Below are positions 1-5,221 of a stretch of 5,221 nucleotides of DNA, piece by piece; position 1 is the stretch's first letter, and each line of letters begins with the position of its first letter. The stretch lies in contig QHRT01000205.1 of NCBI GenBank assembly GCA_003220195.1, positions 1 through 5,221 of the forward strand, written 5' to 3'. Under the pieces are notes generated by a model, which ran no database searches, was not told the DNA's origin, and saw nothing but the letters and a program-made list of their open reading frames with translations. The translations under genes and the position numbers were made by a program. Source of the stretch: Candidatus Rokuibacteriota bacterium (GTDB lineage: Bacteria > Methylomirabilota > Methylomirabilia > Rokubacteriales > CSP1-6).

Positions 1-4
1 CGCC

Positions 5-877
5 GTGTCCGGTGTCTCCGCCGTCGAGGCGAGCGTCCGCGACGCGTCGTCGGCGACCACCGTGACCGGTGCCGCCCGCCGTCCCGGCGATGCGTGGGCG
101 ACCGCGCAGCGCATCGTGTTCCCGGCCGCCATCGGCGTCTGCGGCCTGGCGCTCTGGGAGCTCGTCGTCAGGCTGAAGCAGATTCCCTACTACATCCTGC
201 CGGGCCCGCTGCTCATCACCCAGACGCTCGTTCGCGACTGGGGCACGCTCTATCCGTCGCTCTTGATCACGCTCGCCATCACGGCCGCCGCGCTGTTCGT
301 CGCCACGGTCGCCGGCGTCCTGATCGCGATCGTCTTCACGCAATCGAAGCTGATCGAGCTCTCCCTCTTCCCGTACGCGGTGATTCTCCAGGTGACGCCG
401 ATCGTGGCGATCGCCCCGCTCATCATCATCTGGGTGAAGAACATCCCGGTAGCGCTCCTGATCTGCGCGTGGATCGTGGCGTTCTTCTCGATCGTCTCCA
501 ACACCACGCTTGGCCTGAACAGCGCTGATCACAACCTGGTGGATCTCTTCCAGCTCTACGGCGCCTCGCGCCGCCAGGTGTTCTGGCACCTCCGCCTGCC
601 GAGCGCGATGCCGTACTTTCTCGGCGGCCTCCGGATCAGCGGCGGCCTCGCGCTGATCGGGGCCGTCGTGGCGGAGTTCGTCGCGGGCACGGGCGGCTCG
701 CAGTCGGGCCTCGCGTACCGGATTCTCGAGTCCGGCTACACGATGCAGATCCCGAGAATGTTCGCGGCGCTCTTCATGATCACGGGCACCGGGATCCTGA
801 TCTTTCTGGCGTTGAGCGCGCTCTCTCACCTGGTGCTCCGCAAGTGGCACGAGAGCGCGGTCAGGCGGGAGGGCTGA
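5..877 (+). CDS. ABC transporter permease, TauC/SsuC/ThiX-like (BPD_transp_1 family)
   Basis: This is the inner-membrane permease subunit of an ABC importer of the nitrate/sulfonate/taurine/pyrimidine-precursor class. Hydrophobic segments lie near residues 36-56, 84-111, 122-144, 147-166, 203-224 and 252-278, the six-helix layout of the family. An LPGP element at 65-68, after the first helix, is typical of this class. The cytoplasmic EAA loop, which contacts the ATPase, is at about 181-211, with the conserved G at 186 (LYGAS) and LP at 198-199. The length of 290 aa is normal to slightly long, and the extra residues lie in a polar, low-conservation N-terminus. The start is uncertain: GTG at 5 is only four bases from the window edge, so no RBS can be judged and the frame could continue upstream. 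GTG at 62 is an alternative. The ATPase and binding protein are not in the window and are presumably upstream. The stop abuts the next gene, so the two are surely cotranscribed. The substrate cannot be read from the permease; the deaminase neighbour suggests a pyrimidine-like or other N-containing compound (inference). Confidence 0.9.
   Translation: MSGVSAVEASVRDASSATTVTGAARRPGDAWATAQRIVFPAAIGVCGLALWELVVRLKQIPYYILPGPLLITQTLVRDWGTLYPSLLITLAITAAALFVATVAGVLIAIVFTQSKLIELSLFPYAVILQVTPIVAIAPLIIIWVKNIPVALLICAWIVAFFSIVSNTTLGLNSADHNLVDLFQLYGASRRQVFWHLRLPSAMPYFLGGLRISGGLALIGAVVAEFVAGTGGSQSGLAYRILESGYTMQIPRMFAALFMITGTGILIFLALSALSHLVLRKWHESAVRREG
867..873 (+). promoter_or_regulatory. Strong Shine-Dalgarno for the deaminase gene
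   Basis: GGGAGGG lies inside the last permease codons, five bases (from the GGAGG core at 868-872) before the GTG at 878. It is the clearest ribosome binding site in the window. It fixes the deaminase start at GTG 878, directly after the permease TGA (875-877), and allows independent initiation as well as translational coupling. Confidence 0.75.
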
Positions 878-2221
878 GTGGCGACCGGCTTCATCGCGAT
901 CCCCGATCGGAACGAGTACTGGCTGCGCAACGCCACCGTGCCGGCGCCACTCCTCGGTGACGTGCCGGCGGGCGCGGCGATGTCGTTCGACGGGCTCACC
1001 GTCGTGGATCTGCACATCCGCGACGCGCGAATCGCGGCGGTCGAGCCGGCGTCGCCCGCGCGCGAGAGTGGTGCGGCGCGCCAGGCGGGAGACGTCGACC
1101 TCCGAGGTGGTCAGGTCTGGCCGTGCTTCGTCGACGTCCACACGCACCTCGACAAGGGCCACACGTGGGAGCGCGCGCAGAACCCGGACGGCACCTTCGA
1201 CGGCGCGCTGCGCGCGGTGATGGGGGACCGCGTGGCCCACTGGTCCGCGGAAGACGTGCGCCGGCGCATGGACTTCGCGCTCCGCTGCAGCTTCGCGCAC
1301 GGGACGCGCGCGGTGCGGACGCATCTCGACTCGATGGGCGCGCAGGCCGCGATCACGTGGCCGGTGTTCGAGGGGATGCGCAAGGAGTGGGCGGGTCGGA
1401 TCGAGCTGCAGGCGGTGTCGCTCGTTTCGCTGGCTGTGTTCGGCACGGCCGAAGGCCGGGAGCTGGCGGAGCGCGTGGCCGCGGCGGGCGGCATCCTCGG
1501 CGCGGTGACGTACATGTCGCCCGAGATCGACGCGCTGCTGGATCGCGTCCTCGAGCTCGCGGCGGAGCGCGCGCTCGACGTCGACTTCCACTGCGACGAG
1601 AGCGGCGACGTCGGCGCGCGCGCGCTCTCTCACATCGCGCGCGCGGTCTTGCGAAAGCGCTTCCGCGGTCGCGTCGTCTGCGGGCACTGCTGCAGCCTGG
1701 CGATCCAGCCGCCCGACGTCGTCGCCGAGACCCTCGACCTCACTGCCGAGGCCGGGATCAGCGTGATCAGCCTGCCGATGTGCAACATCTATCTGCAAGA
1801 TCGCGTGCCCGGACGAACGCCTCGCTGGCGCGGGGTGACGCTCCTCCACGAGCTCGGCGCGCGCGGCATCCCGGTGGCCGTCGCGAGCGACAACTGTCGA
1901 GATGCGTTTCACGGCTACGGCGATCACGACGCGCTCGAAGTGTTTCGCGAAGCCACGCGCCTCTGCCACCTGGACCGGCCCCACGGCGACTGGCCCCGCG
2001 CGGTGACGACGACGCCCGCGGACTTGATGAGCCTCGCCGGCGGCGGCCGCATCGGCCGCGGCGTGCCGGCCGATCTCGTGCTCTTCGAGGGGCGGACCTG
2101 GAGCGAGCTGCTGTCGCGTCCGGAAGCGAACCGGGTGGTTCTGCGGTACGGCCGCGTGATCGAGCGCGCCCTCCCTGACTATCGCGAGCTGGATGATCTG
2201 GTGAAGCCCCGTGCAACGTGA
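878..2221 (+). CDS. Cytosine-deaminase-like amidohydrolase (CodA/COG0402 family)
   Basis: This is a cytoplasmic metal-dependent deaminase of the amidohydrolase superfamily, 447 aa, full length. CodA relatives hydrolyse the exocyclic amine of cytosine or similar rings, releasing ammonia. Visible motifs in order: an N-terminal beta-sandwich portion; HTHLDKG with metal ligands H88 and H90; RTHLDS (147-152); HCDE with metal ligand H238 and general acid/base E241; GHCCS with H270; NIYLQ (303-307), matching the NIHLQ of E. coli CodA; SDN with metal ligand D338; and a C-terminal G-PADLVLFEG strand (about 396-405) that completes the sandwich. The active-site chemistry looks intact. By eye alignment, CodA substrate-pocket residues Q156, D314 and W319 fall on S184, N339 and F344 here, so the substrate may be another pyrimidine-like or N-heterocyclic amine. 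The gene starts right after the permease stop and overlaps the Rid gene by 11 bases, so it is mid-operon. Deaminase class is secure; exact substrate is not, so codA is not assigned. Confidence 0.88.
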   Translation: MATGFIAIPDRNEYWLRNATVPAPLLGDVPAGAAMSFDGLTVVDLHIRDARIAAVEPASPARESGAARQAGDVDLRGGQVWPCFVDVHTHLDKGHTWERAQNPDGTFDGALRAVMGDRVAHWSAEDVRRRMDFALRCSFAHGTRAVRTHLDSMGAQAAITWPVFEGMRKEWAGRIELQAVSLVSLAVFGTAEGRELAERVAAAGGILGAVTYMSPEIDALLDRVLELAAERALDVDFHCDESGDVGARALSHIARAVLRKRFRGRVVCGHCCSLAIQPPDVVAETLDLTAEAGISVISLPMCNIYLQDRVPGRTPRWRGVTLLHELGARGIPVAVASDNCRDAFHGYGDHDALEVFREATRLCHLDRPHGDWPRAVTTTPADLMSLAGGGRIGRGVPADLVLFEGRTWSELLSRPEANRVVLRYGRVIERALPDYRELDDLVKPRAT

Positions 2222-2600
2222 CCTTTCGAATCCGCCGGGCGTTCATCCGCCGCAAGCGCACTACTCTCACGTGGCGCGCGCCGGCAACACCCTGTATATC
2301 TCGGGACAGCTCGCAATGGATCCGTCAGGCGCCGCGGTCGGGATCGGCGACGCGCGCGCGCAGGCGCGGCGCTGTTACGAGAACCTCGCGGCGATCCTCG
2401 CGCACCACGGCATCAGTCTGCGCAATCTGGTGAAGACGACGACGTACATCACGCACTGGGGCTATCGGCCGCTCGTCGCGGCCGCGCGCGACGAGTTCTT
2501 CCCGGCGCCGCCGTATCCCGCGAACACGCTGGTCGTCGTGCAGGGCCTGGCGGAGCCGCACTTCCTGGTGGAGATCGAAGGCATCGCGGTGCTGGACTAG
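2211..2600 (+). CDS. Rid family protein (YjgF/YER057c/UK114), Arg-lacking type
   Basis: This is a small cytoplasmic protein of 129 aa, the usual family length; members form trimers with active sites between subunits. RidA itself hydrolyses reactive enamines and imines, and other Rid members serve in catabolic operons, for example RutC in pyrimidine degradation. Visible landmarks are Y18 (in the GPY-like N-terminal position), LYISGQ (28-33), the helix beginning near A48, VKTTTYI (74-80) and the C-terminal VEIEGIA with E121. At the position of RidA R105 (PARS) this protein has N105 (PANT). RidA imine deaminase activity depends on that Arg, so this is probably a non-RidA subgroup with another role. 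The GTG start overlaps the deaminase stop by 11 bases and has only a weak purine stretch (GGTGAAG, 2200-2206) before it, which suggests translational coupling. The context implies a job in the same pathway as the deaminase. Family is near certain; reaction unknown. Confidence 0.92.
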   Translation: MQRDLSNPPGVHPPQAHYSHVARAGNTLYISGQLAMDPSGAAVGIGDARAQARRCYENLAAILAHHGISLRNLVKTTTYITHWGYRPLVAAARDEFFPAPPYPANTLVVVQGLAEPHFLVEIEGIAVLD

Positions 2601-2602
2601 CC

Positions 2603-4450
2603 ATGGACCGGATGCGACGCGCATTGCTGCGAGCGGGAGCGCTCCTGGCCGGGATGCCGCTGGCGGGGCTGGCGGATGCGCCGATCGGACGTCGATCCAG
2701 GGACGCGCTCGCGGCGACGCTCCCGCGGATTCACCCCGGGGACGTTCCGGACGTCGTCCTCCTCAACGCGCGCGTCCGCACGATGAGCGCGGCGGCTCCA
2801 CTCGCCGAGGCGATCGCTGTCAAGCACGGACGGATCATGGCGGTCGGCGACACCGCGGCGATCCGGGCCCTGGCGGGAGCGGGCACGGTGCAGCACGACC
2901 TCGCGGGGCTCACCGTCATCCCCGGCTTCTACGACTCGCACAACCATCTCCGACAGACCGGCCTCAACTTCTTCGCGGTGAATCTTGCCGGGGCGCGCAC
3001 CATCGCCGAGGTGCTCGCCGCCATCAAGGCCCGCGCGGCGATCACGCCGTCCGGCGAATGGGTCGTCGCCTCGAGCCGGTGGCACGAGAGCCAGCTCGGC
3101 GAGTCGCGCTTCCCCACTCGCGTCGAGCTCGATCAGGTCGCGCCGAACCACCCGGTCATGATTCCCCGCGGCGGCCACAACCGTGTCGTGAACTCGCTCG
3201 CGTTCGCGCGCGCCGGCATCACCCGGGACACGCCGAACCCGCCGGGCGGCACGTACGTTCGCGACCAGGCGACCGGCGAGCTCACCGGCCACGTCATCGG
3301 CGCAGCGGCGTTCATGCGGATCCAGCGATTGCTGCCGTCACCGACGAGCGCCAGAGAGCGCGAGGCGCTCGTCAATGCGATCAAGGCGTATCACGCCGCC
3401 GGCATCACGAGCGTGATCGAGCCCGGGCTCGAGCCGCGGGAGATCGCGGCGTTCCAGCGGCTCGCGCAGAGCGGCGAATTGACCGTCCGCGTCAACGCGA
3501 TGCTCCGGATCTTCCCCGGCACGACGCAGGACGAGCTGGAGCGCGCGCTGGCCACGGTCCGTGGCGTCGGCGTCACGACCGGCTTCGGTGACGAGTGGCT
3601 ACGACTCGGCGGGATCAAGTTCACGGCCGATGGTGGAGTCGAAACCAGCTATCTCAAGGAGCCGTTCGCGCACGCCGACGATCCGTCGTCGCCGCGCGGC
3701 AAGCCACACGCGAGCGTCGACAACATGAGGGCGGTCTGCCTGCTCGCGAACGAGCTCGGCTGGCAAATGGGCATCCACTGCGTCGGCGACGCGGCCATCG
3801 AACAGGTGCTCGACGCCTACGGGGCAGCCCACGCGGTAAGCCCGCTCACGGGCAAGCGCTGGACGCTGATTCACATGATGCGGGCGCGCCCCGAGCAGCT
3901 TCAGCGCGCGAAGACCATGGGCCTCGTCATCACGGCGCAGCAGCCGTTGATGTATGCGCTCGCCGGCGGCTTCGTGAAGTACTGGGGCAGTACCCGCACG
4001 GCGGAGTGCGAGCCACTCCGGATGTATCTCGACAGCGGACTGCCTGTCGGCGGGGGCTCGGATTCGCCGGTGACGCCGTACCAACCGCTGCTCGGGCTGT
4101 GGAGCTCGGTGACCCGCGAGACTCAGCTCGCCGGCGTGCAGGGCGCGGAGTGGGCGATCCCGATGGCGGATGCGCTGCGCTGGTACACCCTGGGGAGCGC
4201 GCACACGGCATTCGAGGACGATCTCAAAGGCACGATCGAGCCCGGAAAGCTGGCGGATCTCGTCGCGCTGTCTGTGGATCCCTTCGCCGCATCACCGACG
4301 GAGGTCCGCGACGCAAAGGTGCTGCTCACGATGGTGGGCGGACGCATCGTCCACGACGGTCTGCCCCGCCGGAGCGAGCTGCCGCCCCAGCGCGAAGCCG
4401 CGGGATTCACTCCGGCGGACGGCTGTAACTGCGCCGAGCCGCACGCCTGA
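2603..4450 (+). CDS. YtcJ-type metal-dependent amidohydrolase (Amidohydro_3), probable Tat export
   Basis: This is a metal-dependent hydrolase of the YtcJ group, which includes N-substituted formamide deformylase and many enzymes of unknown substrate. At 615 aa it is somewhat longer than the usual 530-580 because of its N- and C-terminal additions. Residues 4-26 look like a twin-arginine signal: RR at 5-6, LLR, a hydrophobic stretch, then an ADA-type cleavage site near 24-26. Catalytic features in order: DSHNHL with H113 and H115; GGTYVRD (215-221); IKFTADGG with K339 as the likely metal-bridging Lys; IHCVGDAAI with H392; LIHMMRARPEQL with H424; GGGSDSPVTPYQPL with D487; and the closing IEPGKLADLVALS strand (545-557). 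All expected ligands are present. The tail carries a CNC motif (608-610). ATG 2603 is two bases after the Rid stop with weak SD; ATG 2612 in the same frame would still keep the RR. As last gene of the operon it may process the compound before uptake (inference). Substrate unknown. Confidence 0.9.
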   Translation: MDRMRRALLRAGALLAGMPLAGLADAPIGRRSRDALAATLPRIHPGDVPDVVLLNARVRTMSAAAPLAEAIAVKHGRIMAVGDTAAIRALAGAGTVQHDLAGLTVIPGFYDSHNHLRQTGLNFFAVNLAGARTIAEVLAAIKARAAITPSGEWVVASSRWHESQLGESRFPTRVELDQVAPNHPVMIPRGGHNRVVNSLAFARAGITRDTPNPPGGTYVRDQATGELTGHVIGAAAFMRIQRLLPSPTSAREREALVNAIKAYHAAGITSVIEPGLEPREIAAFQRLAQSGELTVRVNAMLRIFPGTTQDELERALATVRGVGVTTGFGDEWLRLGGIKFTADGGVETSYLKEPFAHADDPSSPRGKPHASVDNMRAVCLLANELGWQMGIHCVGDAAIEQVLDAYGAAHAVSPLTGKRWTLIHMMRARPEQLQRAKTMGLVITAQQPLMYALAGGFVKYWGSTRTAECEPLRMYLDSGLPVGGGSDSPVTPYQPLLGLWSSVTRETQLAGVQGAEWAIPMADALRWYTLGSAHTAFEDDLKGTIEPGKLADLVALSVDPFAASPTEVRDAKVLLTMVGGRIVHDGLPRRSELPPQREAAGFTPADGCNCAEPHA

Positions 4451-4456
4451 CGTTCT

Positions 4457-4477
4457 ATCTCGGCCGATCATCTCGGC
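4457..4477. terminator. Weak inverted repeat in the convergent gap, possible bidirectional terminator
   Basis: The 27 bases between the two converging gene ends contain GCCGA (4463-4467) and its complement TCGGC (4473-4477) around a five-base loop, enough for a short hairpin on either strand. The octamer ATCTCGGC also occurs twice in direct orientation (4457-4464 and 4470-4477). There is no T-tract on either strand, so this is not a standard intrinsic terminator. Its position between convergent transcripts is the main argument for a function. Confidence 0.25.
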
Positions 4478-4900
4478 TCACGACAGCACGGTGACGTGAA
4501 CGGCGGGGTAGCGAGCGAGAAATGCCCGCTCGAACGTCACCAGATCCGCACCGGCGCCCTCCGCAAAGGCCGCAAGGTAATCGTCCGTCCACAGCAGATG
4601 GTGGCGATCGTCTCGCCTCGAGAGACTGATCCACAGCGCATCGAATCCGTCCGGCTCGTCCAGGAATCGGACACGCCGATCGGCCATGAGCCGATCGAAC
4701 ACGTCCCACGCCTCCCGCCGCGACACCACATCCCTCTGCATCACCGCCGGGTTGGTGACGAGTCGTAGCAGCGCCATCTGCGTCACACGACAAAACGCGA
4801 GCGCATCGTTCTCTCCGTCCAGCCACCGTTTGGCGATCACATGATGCTGGTGGCCCTCCCATGACACCGCGAACCACACGTTGACGTCGACGAGCTTCAT
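4478..4900 (-). CDS. VapC-type PIN-domain ribonuclease toxin
   Basis: This is a PIN-domain protein of 140 aa, the toxin half of a type II toxin-antitoxin pair; such toxins are Mg2+-dependent RNases that cut tRNA or rRNA when released from the antitoxin. The N-terminal strand LVDVNVWFAV carries the first acid, D5. The stretch CRVTQMALLRLVTNP (37-51) is characteristic of the PIN subfamily well known from Mycobacterium tuberculosis VapC proteins, in which the segment is TQ-G--R---NP-like. WTDDYLAAFA supplies D106, and LVTFERAF closes the active site. That last position is usually Asp (TFDR) but is Glu here (E124), so the acid is kept but lengthened. The ATG overlaps the antitoxin TGA in an ATGA, and no Shine-Dalgarno is visible upstream, so translation should depend on coupling to the antitoxin gene. 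It converges on the catabolic operon and is functionally unrelated to it. Confidence 0.9.
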   Translation of the reverse strand: MKLVDVNVWFAVSWEGHQHHVIAKRWLDGENDALAFCRVTQMALLRLVTNPAVMQRDVVSRREAWDVFDRLMADRRVRFLDEPDGFDALWISLSRRDDRHHLLWTDDYLAAFAEGAGADLVTFERAFLARYPAVHVTVLS

Positions 4901-5175
4901 CGGCGACGCTGGCGGCGCCGAGGCGCCACCTTGACCGCGTCGTCGTGAGCCAGGGCTCGTTCGAGGTCGACATTGCGCAGGTTGACGGTTGGTCCTCCGC
5001 GATGCCCGATGAGCGGAAGAACGACACGCGCCTGCATCGTCCGCGTGTCCCCGGCATGGCCGAGTTCCGCGGCAAGGGCCCGAGCGACCAGGGCCTTGAG
5101 CGTCTCGCCGCGCTCAGCCGCCCGCGTCTTGGCCTGGCGGAACAACTTTGGAGGCAAGTCAATCGTGGTGCGCAT
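4897..5175 (-). CDS. VapB-type ribbon-helix-helix antitoxin
   Basis: This is a 92-aa antitoxin and predicted autorepressor. RTTIDLP (2-8) is the ribbon strand used for DNA contact, followed by helices at about 9-22 and 25-38, the ribbon-helix-helix fold of VapB/CopG proteins. The remaining C-terminal half, with LPLIGHRGGPTVNL (53-66) and DLERAL (70-75), resembles the toxin-binding segment of VapB proteins. ATG 5175 is chosen because it places RTTIDLP directly at the N-terminus, as in relatives. A TTG at 5196 would add seven unconserved residues, and the ATGs at 5191 and 5183 are out of frame. No Shine-Dalgarno precedes ATG 5175. The protein ends in a strongly basic tail, PRRRQRRR (85-92). The four-base overlap with the toxin gene and the promoter-like region just upstream complete a normal antitoxin-first module. 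Confidence 0.85.
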   Translation of the reverse strand: MRTTIDLPPKLFRQAKTRAAERGETLKALVARALAAELGHAGDTRTMQARVVLPLIGHRGGPTVNLRNVDLERALAHDDAVKVAPRRRQRRR

Positions 5176-5192
5176 AGAAGCATAAAAGCATA
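5169..5192 (-). repeat. Three tandem 8-base units at the antitoxin start, possible operator
   Basis: Reading the minus strand, TATGCTTT (5192-5185), TATGCTTC (5184-5177) and TATGCGCA (5176-5169) form three head-to-tail units sharing TATGC at exact 8-base spacing. The array overlaps the candidate -10 element and the antitoxin start codon. Ribbon-helix-helix antitoxins often bind short tandem sites at their own promoter, so this is a plausible autoregulatory operator. The third unit is partly coding sequence, so chance cannot be excluded. Confidence 0.35.
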
Positions 5193-5210
5193 CCAACGAT
5201 CTTCGGTCAA
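5182..5210 (-). promoter_or_regulatory. Candidate promoter of the vapBC-like module
   Basis: On the minus strand TTGACC (5210-5205) matches the -35 consensus at five of six positions. After a 17-base spacer, TTTTAT (5187-5182) is a partial -10 match. The stretch is AT-rich against a GC-rich background. Transcription would then start close to the antitoxin ATG at 5175, which predicts a leaderless or nearly leaderless mRNA and agrees with the missing Shine-Dalgarno. This is a consensus match only. Confidence 0.4.
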
Positions 5211-5221
5211 TTTCCCAGCCC

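Noticed and set aside
1123..2178. Long plus-strand open frame of 351 codons within the deaminase gene
   Set aside because: Its translation is dominated by Arg, Ala, Gly and Pro with no family motif, and it lies in another frame of a gene with complete catalytic motifs. It is a GC-driven shadow frame.
2597..3292. Minus-strand open frame of 231 codons opposite the YtcJ-type gene
   Set aside because: Charged, low-complexity composition without a recognisable domain, wholly antisense to a well-supported gene; expected in high-GC DNA.
3595..4428. Plus-strand open frame of 277 codons inside the YtcJ-type gene
   Set aside because: Arg/Ala-rich shadow; the competing frame carries H392, H424 and D487 motifs of the amidohydrolase.
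4451..4477. Strong intrinsic terminator for the operon
   Set aside because: The stem is only five base pairs and no T-run follows on either strand, so it is kept only as a low-confidence feature.
5175..5196. TTG 5196 as the antitoxin start, giving a 99-aa protein
   Set aside because: The added seven residues are unlike family N-termini, and the TTG falls within the candidate promoter spacer. ATG 5175 places the ribbon strand at the N-terminus as in relatives.
4455..5210. Minus-strand open frame of 251 codons spanning both toxin and antitoxin genes
   Set aside because: Its sequence has no domain signature, while the other two frames of the same strand give clear PIN and ribbon-helix-helix proteins with an ATGA overlap.

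Overview
This is a high-GC bacterial window (about two thirds G+C by eye, with GC-rich third codon positions). GTG starts, tightly packed genes, a TauC/SsuC-type importer and an amidohydrolase-rich gene set fit a soil or sediment bacterium with a large catabolic repertoire. Proteobacteria or a Rokubacteria-like lineage are plausible, but no marker gene is present and the taxonomic guess is weak.

Layout. Positions 5-4450 hold four plus-strand genes packed as one operon: an ABC-importer permease (5-877), a cytosine-deaminase-like amidohydrolase (878-2221, starting on the base after the permease stop), a small Rid/YjgF-family protein (2211-2600, overlapping the deaminase by 11 bases), and a YtcJ-type amidohydrolase with a probable Tat signal (2603-4450, 2 bases after the Rid stop). 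The operon almost certainly begins upstream of the window, where the ATPase and substrate-binding protein would be expected. A 27-base convergent gap (4451-4477) holds a small inverted repeat. Positions 4478-5175 on the minus strand hold a VapBC-type toxin-antitoxin pair: a ribbon-helix-helix antitoxin (4897-5175) overlapping a PIN-domain toxin (4478-4900) by ATGA. An AT-rich promoter-like stretch lies just upstream, at the right edge of the window.

How the genes may work together. The operon reads as a scavenging and catabolic unit for a nitrogen-containing small molecule, possibly a pyrimidine or related N-heterocycle. The exported amidohydrolase may act outside the inner membrane, the ABC system imports the product, the deaminase removes an amino group in the cytoplasm, and the Rid protein acts on a reactive intermediate or a downstream step. 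Two details argue against simply writing 'cytosine to uracil'. The deaminase keeps its metal ligands but appears to differ from E. coli CodA at several substrate-pocket positions, and the Rid protein has Asn where RidA has its catalytic Arg. The real substrate is therefore open. The VapBC pair is an independent stability or stress module. I see no CRISPR array, tRNA, rRNA, insertion sequence or clearly novel system here.
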